Source: CAVVYW01 sp963752605
GTDB lineage: Bacteria; Actinomycetota; Thermoleophilia; Solirubrobacterales; 70-9
DNA: 64,000 nt
Assembly: GCA_963752605.1 (NCBI GenBank)
Contig: CAVVYW010000005.1
Span: forward strand, 1,302,001 to 1,366,000
Direction: 5' to 3'
Shown here: positions 44,460 to 53,052 of the stretch, in pieces
Layout of the letters: the number at the start of each line of letters is the position of its first letter
Position numbering within the stretch: position 1 is the first letter of the stretch
Program-made: the position numbers and the translations under genes
Notes under the pieces: model-generated
The model's database searches: none
Seen by the model: the letters and a program-made list of their open reading frames with translations, nothing else
Told to the model about the DNA's origin: nothing

Positions 44460-45224
44460 CTAGATCTCATCAAGCTTGCGCTTCGCGGTCTTCAGCTCCC
44501 GCACGGCCTCGCGGTACCAGGCCTCGCGTTCCTCGAGGGTGTCCCGCGCGTTCTCGACCGCGGTGCGCCGGCGCTGGAGCGTCTTCTCCAGCGCGGCGAC
44601 CTTCCGCTCCGCCTCCTTGCGGCGCTTCGCCTCCCGCTCCCGGGTGCGCCGCTCGGCGGCTCCCTTCGCCTTCCGGTCGTACGCCTCCGCCGGCGCGCTG
44701 GGCGCCGTGGGACCCACCAGCCCGAGCCCGACCGCGCGCCGCTCGCGGTCGAGGCGGCCGAGCTCGATCGCCCTCGCCACCTCCGGATCGCTCGACGCCC
44801 CCTGCAGCGTCTCCCCCACCCGGTTGAGGATCTGGGAGCCGACCCTGTGCTCCCGGCCGAGCGCCTCCGCGGTCTGCAGCAGCGAGTCCACGGCCTTCTG
44901 CTCGCGGTCCGCCGCCTTGCGGAGCGCGTCGCGGTTTACCGACCCGGCCACCATCTCCTCCTGGCGGCGTCGCAACTCCCCGCCGGCGTCGAGCAGCTTC
45001 TTCACCGCGGCCGGCTTGCGCGCAGCAAGCTGATTGACGAGCCAGGCCGCGCGGGTCGGCTTCTTCAGCGCCCTCACCCACTCGGCGGCGTCGGTGTTGC
45101 CGGCCTCCTTCAACGACTTGGCGAGCTCGTTCCGAGCATCCGTGAACCGCTCGAGCGGCCCGCTGTAGAGCCGGGTCAGCTGAGGGGCCGGGACGCCCTT
45201 GGGAGGGTCGAGATCCACCTGCAC
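44460..45224 (-). CDS. Coiled-coil protein of unknown function
   Basis: 254 residues, highly charged. The N-terminal half has LYSGPLERFTDARNELAKSL and the helical WVRALKKPTRAAWLVNQL segment. The C-terminal 90 residues are a continuous coiled coil (RTREREAKRRKEAERKVAAL, then NARDTLEEREAWYREAVREL). Related actinobacterial proteins exist but lack a known function. It starts 3 bp after the cyclase stop, so the two and the nitroreductase probably form one operon. Confidence 0.7.
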   Translation of the reverse strand: MQVDLDPPKGVPAPQLTRLYSGPLERFTDARNELAKSLKEAGNTDAAEWVRALKKPTRAAWLVNQLAARKPAAVKKLLDAGGELRRRQEEMVAGSVNRDALRKAADREQKAVDSLLQTAEALGREHRVGSQILNRVGETLQGASSDPEVARAIELGRLDRERRAVGLGLVGPTAPSAPAEAYDRKAKGAAERRTREREAKRRKEAERKVAALEKTLQRRRTAVENARDTLEEREAWYREAVRELKTAKRKLDEI

Positions 45225-45227
45225 GGG

Positions 45228-46880
45228 TTAGCTCCCCGGCAGCGTGCGGGTGCCGGTGCCCCCGCCGGTCCCCTTGCCCAGGCCGTCGCCGGGGACCGGG
45301 GCTCGGCCCAGGCCACCCACCTCCCCCTCGGGAATCGGCATCGACTCGTCGCTGCCGCGCTCGTCCACCTGTGCCGCTACCGGCACGAGCGGGGCAAAGA
45401 GCTCCACCCTGCGGTCATAGCCACGGATCTCCTGCTCGCCGCGGGACATCACCTCGATCGTCTCCGAGAGCTGTTCCCTGGTCTCCGCGGTGATCAGGAC
45501 GGGGTCACCGGTATCGCGGGTCTTCGCCTCGACCCGCGAGCAGAGATTGACGGCGTCGCCGATCACGCTGAAGGAGAGGCGCCCGGCGCCCCCGATCGAC
45601 CCCGCGACGACGGTCCCGGTGTTGACGCCGACGCCTATCTCGAAGCCACCGGGGCGGCGGCTGTTGACCGTGCGCGCCAGCTCCACCGCACACTGGACAG
45701 CACGATCGGCATGGCGCTCGACTCGCTCCGGCGCGCCGAACACCGCCAGCACCCCGTCGCCGAGGAACTGGTCCACGTGCCCCCGGTGGCGGGCGATGAT
45801 CGGGACGACGCACTCGAAGAGCTCGTTGAGCCGCGCCACGATCTCGTGCGCGCCTGCGTCGGCCGCGGCGGTCGTGAAGTCCCTCACGTCGCAGAAGACG
45901 AGGGAGACGTCGACCTCCGTGCCCTCGGGGTCGTACTCCTCGCTGATGATGTGGCGGGCCACCTCCTCGTCGAGATAGGTGCCGAAGGCCTCGCGGAGCC
46001 GCTCCCGCTCGGCGAGGCCGTCCACCATCTGGTTGAACGCCGAGGAGAGCTCGCCGAACTCGTCGGCGGTGGTGACCGGCACGTGCTCGTCGAAGCGGCC
46101 CTGCCGGATTCGCTCGGTCGCCGCCTCGAGGTCCTCGACCGGCCGCAGGATCGAGCGCGAGAGCAGCACGACCAGCTCGAAGCTGACCAGGAAGGAGGCG
46201 GCGAGCGCGATCAGCACATTGATCCCCAGCGCCTCCGCCCCACCGCCCTCGGCGGTGAGCGCCGCCACCACCATGCCGGTGATCACGTTGATCAGCGGCA
46301 GCGAGGCGAGCAGCTTGAAGCCCAATGGCAGGCTCGCCTTGTCGATTCGCACCGGCGTGTCGAGCGCCGCGTTGATGTCGAAGAGGATCGGCCGCATCGC
46401 CAGCTCGAGGGCCAGGTAGTGGAGCGTCCCCGAGTAGCCGATCGCGAGCAGGCCGGCGATCGCGATCGGGAAGAAGGCGAGCCAGCTCGTCTCGAGGATG
46501 AGCACCGCCCCGACCGCGGTGAGCAGCGTGACGAAGATCGGGAAGTAGAAGTCGCGGCGGATCAGCTCCATCGGCATGTCCACGCACAGCCTCCAGGCCC
46601 TCGCCGTCTGCTCGGGGGAGCGGGCGCCGCCGATCCAGTCCTGCACCGGGCGCAGCCGCTTGTAGACGCGCGCGAGCACGACGACGATCGCGATCGCGGT
46701 CAGACCCAGGGTCAGGCCGAGGACCCTGAGGAAGTCCTCCTTGCTGACGTCGTAGTAGGTGCTGAACAGGGCGACGGCGCCCGTCGCGACCACGAAGGCC
46801 GACGGCAGCTCGAGCGTGATGAACACCGTCGGGTACCAGCGCCCGATCTTCCTGTACATCCATGTCAGCGGCCGGGACAT
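45228..46880 (-). CDS. Membrane adenylate/guanylate cyclase with HAMP domain
   Basis: About 550 residues. Two pairs of transmembrane helices at the N-terminus, a HAMP linker (SRSILRPVEDLEAATERIRQ), then a class III cyclase domain: SLVFCDVRDFTTAAADAG (metal Asp), HVDQFLGDGVLAVFGAP (second metal Asp), and SFSVIGDAVNLCSRVEAK (transition-state residues). The C-terminus is Gly/Pro-rich. I chose ATG at 46880, overlapping nothing, since the upstream part is low-complexity. The double membrane block resembles the actinobacterial cyclases of the Rv1318c group. A cAMP product is likely. Confidence 0.9.
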   Translation of the reverse strand: MSRPLTWMYRKIGRWYPTVFITLELPSAFVVATGAVALFSTYYDVSKEDFLRVLGLTLGLTAIAIVVVLARVYKRLRPVQDWIGGARSPEQTARAWRLCVDMPMELIRRDFYFPIFVTLLTAVGAVLILETSWLAFFPIAIAGLLAIGYSGTLHYLALELAMRPILFDINAALDTPVRIDKASLPLGFKLLASLPLINVITGMVVAALTAEGGGAEALGINVLIALAASFLVSFELVVLLSRSILRPVEDLEAATERIRQGRFDEHVPVTTADEFGELSSAFNQMVDGLAERERLREAFGTYLDEEVARHIISEEYDPEGTEVDVSLVFCDVRDFTTAAADAGAHEIVARLNELFECVVPIIARHRGHVDQFLGDGVLAVFGAPERVERHADRAVQCAVELARTVNSRRPGGFEIGVGVNTGTVVAGSIGGAGRLSFSVIGDAVNLCSRVEAKTRDTGDPVLITAETREQLSETIEVMSRGEQEIRGYDRRVELFAPLVPVAAQVDERGSDESMPIPEGEVGGLGRAPVPGDGLGKGTGGGTGTRTLPGS

Positions 46881-46998
46881 GACCGGGAATTGTCCCGGAG
46901 TGGCCGGATCGGCGGGTGACGCACGCACGGATCGTGCGTGGCCTGCGTCTGAACGGTTGTCGGTTGACGGGGGCGCGCCGCCCATTGATGATGGGGCC

Positions 46999-47415
46999 GT
47001 GCCTCTCGGGCGATCCACACTGATCCTCGCGGCCGCGCTGCTCGCGGCGGCAATCCTCTGCGCGCCGGCGATTGCGAAGCCGGGCAAGCTGCTCGGCAAG
47101 GGCACCGACGACGGCTTCCCGATCGCCTACGCGGGCGGCATCGCCAAGAGCCCGAAGCAGCTGCGGGTGCGCGTAAAGGCCACCCCGAGCTCGCCGGTCG
47201 AGGTGCGCTGGCAGGTGACCTGCCGCAGGGGAAGCAAGAAGGCGAAGGTGCCGAGCGGCGAGTTCACCGTCACCCCGACCCCGACCACCACGAGGAAGCT
47301 GAAGATGGGCACCAAGCGGCCCGACAACTGCACCGTGGACGTCCAGGCCGCCTACGTAACGGCGGACGTCGCGGGCTTCATCAAGATCGAGCTGTTCGCC
47401 CGCCCCCGCCGCTAG
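46999..47415 (+). CDS. Small secreted protein
   Basis: About 138 residues from GTG at 46999. The N-terminus is a signal peptide (STLILAAALLAAAILCAPAIA) with likely cleavage after AIA. The mature part has two cysteines (VTCRRGSKKAKV and RPDNCTVDVQAAY) that could form one disulfide, and a beta-rich pattern. No known domain. It converges on tRNA-Leu with a hairpin between them. Confidence 0.68.
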   Translation: MPLGRSTLILAAALLAAAILCAPAIAKPGKLLGKGTDDGFPIAYAGGIAKSPKQLRVRVKATPSSPVEVRWQVTCRRGSKKAKVPSGEFTVTPTPTTTRKLKMGTKRPDNCTVDVQAAYVTADVAGFIKIELFARPRR

Positions 47416-47440
47416 GGCCGGGCGGCCGAGCAGCCCGGCC
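47416..47440. terminator. Hairpin between the secreted-protein gene and tRNA-Leu
   Basis: GGCCGGGC (47416-47423) and GCCCGGCC (47433-47440) are perfect 8-bp arms starting at the base after the stop codon. No T-run follows. It could end transcription from both sides. Confidence 0.55.
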
Positions 47441-47448
47441 GATGGAGG

Positions 47449-47535
47449 TGCCCGGGGCGGGACTCGAACCCGCAACGCCCCCGAGGGGGCAGCGCCTTTT
47501 AAGGGCGCAGACTTTGCCAGTTTGTCTACCCGGGC
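47449..47535 (-). tRNA. tRNA-Leu (anticodon TAA)
   Basis: An 87-base class II tRNA. Acceptor arms GCCCGGG and CCCGGGC pair fully; the anticodon stem GCGCC/GGCGC frames the loop CTTAAAA, giving anticodon TAA. The long variable arm (GCCCCCTCGGGGGC) identifies Leu. The T arm has GGG-TTCGAGT-CCC. The CCA end is not fully encoded (ACCT follows the acceptor stem). Confidence 0.96.
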
Positions 47536-47673
47536 AGTTCCGGATCGTAGCCGCGGGGAGGCGCTCTCCAGGCAGGGACCCAGGCACGATCCGTTTGGCT
47601 TCCGGCGCCCCCCGGGCATTAAGCCCTCGTCATCAAAATTGGGTACCTTCAAGTTCAGGGGGTCAGGTTTCCG

Positions 47674-47787
47674 ATGAAGACAGGGATGAAGCGTGAGCGC
47701 AACATGGAGAAGCTCGTGGCTGTCTATACGCTCAGCGCGGCCGTCATTGGCACGGCCATTTCGGCTTTCCTCAACTCCGGCGCGTAG
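47674..47787 (+). CDS. Possible 37-residue membrane protein
   Basis: From ATG at 47674: a basic start (KTGMKRERNMEK) then a single hydrophobic helix (LVAVYTLSAAVIGTAISAFL). A purine-rich AGGGGGTCAGG lies just upstream. Positive-inside charge and helix length suit a real membrane peptide. No family known. Confidence 0.45.
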   Translation: MKTGMKRERNMEKLVAVYTLSAAVIGTAISAFLNSGA

Positions 47788-47817
47788 GCCGGGGCTAAGC
47801 TGGATTGCGCAGGGATT

Positions 47818-47845
47818 AAGCGTCCCCAAGCGCAACCGGACGCTT
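47818..47845. promoter_or_regulatory. 8-bp inverted repeat upstream of the ECF sigma gene
   Basis: AAGCGTCC (47818-47825) and GGACGCTT (47838-47845) are perfect arms around 12 bases, 44 bp before the sigma-factor GTG. It could be an operator or the terminator of the small gene before it. Confidence 0.4.
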
Positions 47846-47889
47846 GTTACCGTGTTCCCTCGGTAGGGGAAACCGCGCTGGTCCACTCC

Positions 47890-49524
47890 GTGGAAGCCTC
47901 AACACTCACACACGCGCAGCGCCGACGACTCTTTGCTCGCCGCTCGCCCCTGTTGAAGTTCCAGGGAGACGAGTCGCTCGTCGCCCTCACGCGCGACGGC
48001 AACCAGAACGCCTTCGAGGCCCTGGTCACGCGGTACCAGTCCAGGCTGCTCGGTTTCTGCCGGCAGATGCTGGGCTCCACGGAGGACGCGGAGGACGTTC
48101 TCCAGGAGGTCTTCGTCGCCTCCTACAACGCGATGTGCGCGGACGACCGGCCGATCGCGGTGCGGCCGTGGCTCTATCGGATCGCGCGCAACCGCTGCCT
48201 CAACCATCTTCGTAAGCCCACCGCGGACGGGCAGGACACCATGGACACCCACCCCCATATGAACGGGGTGACCACCCTCGAGCGGGTCCAGAACCGCGAG
48301 GAGTTCCGCAGCCTCCTCGACGACGTCGGCAGGCTCCCCGAGACCCAGCGCACCGCGCTGCTGCTGCGCGAGATCGACGCGATGAGCTACGAGGAGATCG
48401 CGCACGCCATGGACACCACCGTTCCCGGCGTCAAGTCGCTGCTGGTGCGGGCCAGGATCGCCCTCGCCGAGTCGAGCCAGGCTCGCGCGCTCACCTGCGA
48501 CGACGTCCGCCTCCAGCTCGCCGAGGCCGCCGAGGGCCTCGCCAAACTCGACGGCGCGGCGCGGCGCCACATCAAGGCCTGCGAGCCCTGTGGCGAGTTC
48601 CGCAAGCAGCTCCGCAAGGACTCCAAGGTCCTCTCGGCGCTCTTCCCCGCGGGTCCCCTGCTGCTGCTCAAGGGGTTTCTCGTCGGCAAGCTCAGCGGCA
48701 TCTTCGGCGGTGGCGGCGGCGGGGCGGCCGCCGGGGCCGGAGGCGGCGGAGCCGCCGGAGCCGCAGGTGCCGGAGCCGCCGGTGCCGGTGCGGCCGGCGC
48801 AGCCGCCGCCGGAGCAGGCGGGACGGCCGCGGGTGGAGCCGCGCTCGGTGGAGCCGCGGCGGTCGGCGGCGGAGCCGCCGCCGGTGGCGCCGGAGCCGCG
48901 GCGGGTGCCGCCGCGACCGCGATCGGCACCAAAGCGGCCGCCGGGCTCGCGACCGCGGCGATCGTCGCCGGCGGTGTGGCCGAGGTCAAGCACATCACCA
49001 AGGACCCCGCCGGAGGCAACAAGGCCGCGCAGGCGAAGGCTGCCAAGCCGGAGCCGGCACCGGCGCCCGGTGGCGTGCAAACCGCCATCGCCGCGGCGCC
49101 GGCGACCGCGGCGCCCACGCCCACCACCGCCGCCCCCACCACCACCGCTCAGCCCGAGGAAGCCGTGACCGAGCCGGTCCCGGGCGAGGATGACGAGGCG
49201 CTCCCCGGCGAGGGCGAGGAGATCGCTACCGGCGGCGTGCTCGCCGACTCCAAGCGCAAGCGCAAGCACGGCGCCCAGACGGACGTCAATACCACCCCGA
49301 AGACTCAGCCGGCCCCGGTGGCCACCGGCATCACTCCCGCGTGCGACGCCAACGGCGACGGGGTCGTCGATCAGGGCGCGGGTGCCGAGTGCTATGGCAC
49401 GGGGGCCAGCACGCAGGTCTCCCAGGCCGAGGCGACCCCGCCCCCGCCCCCGCCCGAGCCGAAGGCGCAGGCCAAGAAGAAGAAGTCCGGGGCCAAGAAG
49501 TCCGGCGCCAAGAAGAAGCGCTAG
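47890..49524 (+). CDS. ECF sigma factor with fused zinc-finger-like and low-complexity C-terminal extension
   Basis: 544 residues, about three times a normal ECF. Residues 30-110 are sigma region 2 (NAFEALVTRYQSRLLGF, DAEDVLQEVFVASYNAM); residues 145-195 are region 4 (LPETQRTALLLREIDAMSYE, then GVKSLLVRARIAL). A degenerate anti-sigma zinc finger follows (HIKACEPCGEF, about residue 225). After that come a hydrophobic helix (LLLLKGFLVGKL), a long Gly/Ala run, a Pro/Thr/Ala region, and a Lys-rich tail. Start GTG at 47890. Extended ECFs are thought to be regulated by their own tail, making a separate anti-sigma unnecessary; none is found next to it. Confidence 0.88.
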   Translation: MEASTLTHAQRRRLFARRSPLLKFQGDESLVALTRDGNQNAFEALVTRYQSRLLGFCRQMLGSTEDAEDVLQEVFVASYNAMCADDRPIAVRPWLYRIARNRCLNHLRKPTADGQDTMDTHPHMNGVTTLERVQNREEFRSLLDDVGRLPETQRTALLLREIDAMSYEEIAHAMDTTVPGVKSLLVRARIALAESSQARALTCDDVRLQLAEAAEGLAKLDGAARRHIKACEPCGEFRKQLRKDSKVLSALFPAGPLLLLKGFLVGKLSGIFGGGGGGAAAGAGGGGAAGAAGAGAAGAGAAGAAAAGAGGTAAGGAALGGAAAVGGGAAAGGAGAAAGAAATAIGTKAAAGLATAAIVAGGVAEVKHITKDPAGGNKAAQAKAAKPEPAPAPGGVQTAIAAAPATAAPTPTTAAPTTTAQPEEAVTEPVPGEDDEALPGEGEEIATGGVLADSKRKRKHGAQTDVNTTPKTQPAPVATGITPACDANGDGVVDQGAGAECYGTGASTQVSQAEATPPPPPPEPKAQAKKKKSGAKKSGAKKKR

Positions 49525-49527
49525 CCG

Positions 49528-50466
49528 CTACGCGGCGGCCGGCATCACGCCGATCACCTTGAGGCGGCGCGAGAGGCACTGCGCGGCGAACTCGTGAGTC
49601 TCCTCGCGGCTCACCCCGAATAGCTCGTAGTCGTCCTCCTCTGCCCACGGCGGGTCGATGACCTTGTCCGCGACCGGGGTGGCCTCAACCAGCATCCCCT
49701 GGATCACCTCGCGGTAGCGATCGTCCTCCTTGACCATGTCCGTGAGGAAGCGAACGCCGAAGGCGATGTGGCGGTGCTCGTCGCGGGCGACGTTGGAGAA
49801 TCCCTCGACGAACGCGGGCAGGGTCCCCATCCGCTCGTTGTAGTCGATGATGAAGTGCTGCCCGGTGAGGGCGAGCATTCCCTCGATCACCATGTGGTAG
49901 AGCGTGATCGCCTCGACCATGGCGTCGATGTCGCCGGGCTCGTTGGCGAGGCGGTCGACTCGGCTCTTGAGCAGTCCGTCGAAGAGCTCGCGGAAGGCGT
50001 CGTTGAGGTGCTCGTCAAGTGCGTCGAGCCGCTGCTTCAGATCGGTCGCGTTCTCCAGCACGCCGACCTCGGAGAAGAAGCGGTCGAAGAAGCGGACGTG
50101 GCGCGCCTCGTCGGCGATCTGCGTCGAGAGGAAGATGCGCTGGTCCTCTGATGGGGCGGCGCGCATGATCGGGCCGAGCTCGTCGGCGACCTTCTGCTCC
50201 CCGATGAAGAAGCTCGAGAGCCCGTACATCCGCTGGAAGCGCTCCTCCTCGGGGATCCGCTCGTGCCAGTCGATCCGGTCCTGTGAGAAGTCGAGGTCCT
50301 GGGTGAGCCACTGCTGCTTCTCCCAGAGGGAGTAGAGCTCGGTGTAGTCGAGGAGCTTCACGTCGCTGCGGTTGCCCTCCTGCAGGGCGGGATCGGAGGT
50401 GGCCTTGAAGTCCTCGCGCCCGGTCCTCGACGGGGCGGTCGCGTCCTTCGCCTGCACTGGCTCCAC
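49528..50466 (-). CDS. R2-like ligand-binding oxidase (R2lox)
   Basis: 312 residues of the ferritin-like ribonucleotide-reductase R2 fold. Metal ligands are visible as E in GEQKVADELG, E and H in ADEARHVRFF, E in VIEGMLAL, and E and H in RDEHRHIAFG. The pair that forms the Tyr-Val ether cross-link of the R2lox group is also present: V three residues after the first Glu (EQKV), and Y five before the third (YHMVIE). That supports R2lox over a true R2, which would work with an NrdE partner; none is here. It assembles a mixed Mn/Fe cofactor. GTG at 50466 with GAGGAG upstream. Confidence 0.83.
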   Translation of the reverse strand: MEPVQAKDATAPSRTGREDFKATSDPALQEGNRSDVKLLDYTELYSLWEKQQWLTQDLDFSQDRIDWHERIPEEERFQRMYGLSSFFIGEQKVADELGPIMRAAPSEDQRIFLSTQIADEARHVRFFDRFFSEVGVLENATDLKQRLDALDEHLNDAFRELFDGLLKSRVDRLANEPGDIDAMVEAITLYHMVIEGMLALTGQHFIIDYNERMGTLPAFVEGFSNVARDEHRHIAFGVRFLTDMVKEDDRYREVIQGMLVEATPVADKVIDPPWAEEDDYELFGVSREETHEFAAQCLSRRLKVIGVMPAAA

Positions 50467-50678
50467 TGCTTGCTCCTCTCTCCTCGACGTCCGGGTCGGG
50501 CTCAGCGTACCGGGAAAGCCGGGCAAACTGGCTGGCTGGCCAGTTCCTCGGTCGGGCACTGCGCAGGCAGCGCAAGAAGCGTGTCCTCCGCAGGGGGCAC
50601 CGTTCAATTACCGAATCTTGTGCTGATCGGCACGACTCCAGATGCCGATTGGAGGTGTTGAGGACTGAAAGGGAAGTC

Positions 50679-50942
50679 ATGTCCAGGAACACGACACAGA
50701 TTTGGACCCGCGGCAACCGGATCGTCGGCTACGACCCGCAGCTGCGTCGGATCTGGATCGGCGGGCAGCGCCTCCACCACGGGGTCACCGGCATCCTGCT
50801 GGCCGGCGCCGGCCTCGCCGGCCTCGCGACCCGCCGCTCGGCGAACCACGCACTCGCGTGGACGCTCGCCGGCGGGGCGATGATCGCGCACGACTGGAAG
50901 GACCGCGGCGTCTGGTTCCGCCGCGGCGACCAGGCCGACTAG
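50679..50942 (+). CDS. Small membrane protein
   Basis: 87 residues from ATG at 50679, preceded by AAGGGAAG. The N-terminal part is polar with a repeat of aromatic and basic residues (IWTRGNRIVGYDPQLRRIWI). Two hydrophobic stretches follow (GVTGILLAGAGLAGLA and ALAWTLAGGAMIA) before the charged end WKDRGVWFRRGDQAD. No family recognised. Its end overlaps the convergent metalloprotease by 4 bp. Confidence 0.62.
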   Translation: MSRNTTQIWTRGNRIVGYDPQLRRIWIGGQRLHHGVTGILLAGAGLAGLATRRSANHALAWTLAGGAMIAHDWKDRGVWFRRGDQAD

Positions 50943-52234
50943 CGGCCGTCAGGCCGCTCTCTATCGGAGCGAAGGGCGAAGCCGTCCCGCGCTCTCTCAT
51001 AACCCGGCGGCAGCGGGATGGCCTTGAAATCCGACGGCGCCATCTCGCAATCGACCAGCACGTCACCCGGATCCGCCAGGTACACGCGGTCGGGGACCGG
51101 GTCAGGGACCTGCCCGAGTGGATCTGCGCGGAGATCGTCGCTGCCGCAGCGAATCCGGTCGAAGGTGCCGTCGAGCGCGTAGATCTGGTCAGCGCCGCGG
51201 CCGCCGAGGATCAGGTCGGCGCCGGGGCCGGCGCCGATGACATCCGGGCCGGGCCCACCGATGACCGTGTCGTTGCCGGGTCCGGGGCGGAGATCGTCGG
51301 CGCCCGATCCGCCGACGACGCAGTCGTCGCCGCCCTTGCCGAGGCCGTAGTCGGCGCCGGCCGCCAAGTCGACCAGCTGCCTTCCGGCGCCACCGGCGAA
51401 CACCTCGCCCCCGCGGCTCAGGTGGAGACGAGCGAGGAGACCGAGCAGACAGCCGCGCGCTCCGGCTCCGCCGGGCGCGACTGCGGATGAGAACGCGCTC
51501 GCGGCCGGCGCCCGCAGGCCGAGCTCGGCGAGCGGGTCGACGGGGGCAATGGGGGACTCCGAGTAGGACTCGACGACCGGCGCCTTGTCGTTCTGGGTCA
51601 GGGTGTGCAGCCGCTTGCTGCCGGGGTAGATGATCGGACACATCGTCGCCTGCTTCGACTTGTCCGCGCAGAGACTCGAGTTGTTGCGGCCTCCGTAGTG
51701 GTCGCCGGTCCAGCCCTCTGCATGCCCGAGCTCGTGCGTCGCGACGCCCTGCAGGTCGTACTGCGTCCTGGGTGGGTTGCCTTTCCCGGTGTAGAACCTG
51801 AACCTCGTGTTGTAGGTCTGCCGGAAGCCGATCAGCCGCCCCGTCTCGAGATCGACGCAGCTGCGGTTCTCGGCCAGCGTGCTACCCGCAACCGGACCCC
51901 GGAGGATGCCGCCGACCGGCACGCCATTCACGCGCGCACAGGGATCGGGGTCGAGCGCCATGGTCGGCGACTTGTGGACGTTGAAGAGCGCGACGCCGGG
52001 AAGCTTGTTCCAGGCCCCGGCCGCGTTGACGATCGCCGTCCGGAACTTGCCGCCCGGCACCGACGGATCGAAGTAGACGTCGCGGGCCCGGTCCCCGGTG
52101 GCGTAACGCCCGGTCACCGGGTCCTCGGCTTGCGCCGCCACCACACCCAGGAAGAAGACGATGCCACCCAAGGCGAGCAAGGCCGCCGCTTTCTTCGCCG
52201 GCGAATCTGCGCGAATCGTATGGGGCGAGAACAT
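50939..52234 (-). CDS. Secreted matrixin-like metalloprotease with RTX calcium repeats
   Basis: About 431 residues. A signal peptide (ALLALGGIVFFLGVVAAQA) is followed by a metzincin catalytic domain with the zinc site THELGHAEGWTGDH (HEXXHXXGXXHD-like; the third ligand is Asp or His) and a Met-containing turn (MCPIIYPG). The C-terminal third has RTX-type nonapeptides (GGSGADDLRPGPGNDTVIGG, GGRGADQIYA), which bind Ca2+ and fold outside the cell. ATG at 52234 with GGGGAGA upstream. Likely an extracellular protease; the substrate is unknown. Confidence 0.83.
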   Translation of the reverse strand: MFSPHTIRADSPAKKAAALLALGGIVFFLGVVAAQAEDPVTGRYATGDRARDVYFDPSVPGGKFRTAIVNAAGAWNKLPGVALFNVHKSPTMALDPDPCARVNGVPVGGILRGPVAGSTLAENRSCVDLETGRLIGFRQTYNTRFRFYTGKGNPPRTQYDLQGVATHELGHAEGWTGDHYGGRNNSSLCADKSKQATMCPIIYPGSKRLHTLTQNDKAPVVESYSESPIAPVDPLAELGLRAPAASAFSSAVAPGGAGARGCLLGLLARLHLSRGGEVFAGGAGRQLVDLAAGADYGLGKGGDDCVVGGSGADDLRPGPGNDTVIGGPGPDVIGAGPGADLILGGRGADQIYALDGTFDRIRCGSDDLRADPLGQVPDPVPDRVYLADPGDVLVDCEMAPSDFKAIPLPPGYERARDGFALRSDRERPDGR

Positions 52235-52333
52235 CAATGTCTCCCCTTCCTTGCTCCGTGCCCCCCTGCTTCCGTGCGACTCTTCAATCATAGGCAAGGC
52301 GCGGCCCCGCCACCGAGAGATGACAGCCAGCCG

Positions 52334-53047
52334 TCAGATCGAATGCGACCCGCCGGGCGCGAGCACGGCGACCTTCGACTTCGTCTCCGATTCCACGTCC
52401 TGCTTGAACGCCTCAGCGTCGGTCTCGATCGGCGGGAAGGTGTTGTAGTGGACCGGGATCACCAGATCGGCGCCGACGAACTCCGCCGCGACCACCGCGT
52501 CATGGCGGTCCATCGTGTAGTGGCCTCCGATCGGAATGAATGCGACGTCGACGGGGTTGCGCTCCACGATCAGCTTGAGGTCGCTGAAGAGCGCGGTGTC
52601 GCCCAGGTGGTAGGCCGTCTTTCCGCCGATGTTGACCAGCAGCCCGCATGCGCTTCCGATCACCGTGCCGGGAGTCGGGCTGTAGGGCCTGTCCGCCGAT
52701 CCCGGAACCGTGCTCGTGTGCCAAGCCGGCACGAGCTTCACCCAGCCCCAGTCGTACTCAGCTGACCCTCCGAGGTTGATGTCGGTCGTGTCCTCGACTC
52801 CCTGCTCACCGAGAACGTTGGCCAGCTCCGTGATCGCGACAAAGGCGGCCCCGGTCCGCTTGCAGATTGCGACCGCGTCCGCGTAGTGATCCAGATGGGC
52901 GTGGGTCATGAACACGTGGGTGGGGTCGAGCTCGTCGGCCGTCACCTTGGCGACGGGGTTGTTGGGTGCGAGGAACGGGTCGATCAGCACCCGGGTATCG
53001 CCCTCCACCAGCTCCACCGTCGAGTGGCCGATGTAGTTGATCTCCAT
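52334..53047 (-). CDS. UPF0173-type metal-dependent hydrolase
   Basis: 237 residues of the metallo-beta-lactamase fold. The N-terminal YIGHSTVEL and the zinc motif THAHLDHYAD (HXHXDH) are clear, followed by HLGDTALFSDL and the C-terminal HYNTFPPIE with the last His ligand. This matches the widespread YtkL/UPF0173 family, whose substrate is not established. ATG at 53047. It ends the minus-strand run that begins with the HxlR gene at 55941. Confidence 0.92.
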   Translation of the reverse strand: MEINYIGHSTVELVEGDTRVLIDPFLAPNNPVAKVTADELDPTHVFMTHAHLDHYADAVAICKRTGAAFVAITELANVLGEQGVEDTTDINLGGSAEYDWGWVKLVPAWHTSTVPGSADRPYSPTPGTVIGSACGLLVNIGGKTAYHLGDTALFSDLKLIVERNPVDVAFIPIGGHYTMDRHDAVVAAEFVGADLVIPVHYNTFPPIETDAEAFKQDVESETKSKVAVLAPGGSHSI

Positions 53048-53052
53048 CTGCG

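Noticed and set aside
44235..46919. An 894-codon open frame on the plus strand opposite the adenylate cyclase
   Set aside because: It is rich in Arg, His, Gly and Leu with no motifs, and the minus strand carries a full cyclase with catalytic residues. It is the usual antisense frame of a GC-rich gene.
49528..50607. A longer start at 50607 for the R2lox protein
   Set aside because: The extra 47 residues are Pro/Gly/Cys-rich and lack a ribosome site, whereas GTG at 50466 has GAGGAG at the right distance.
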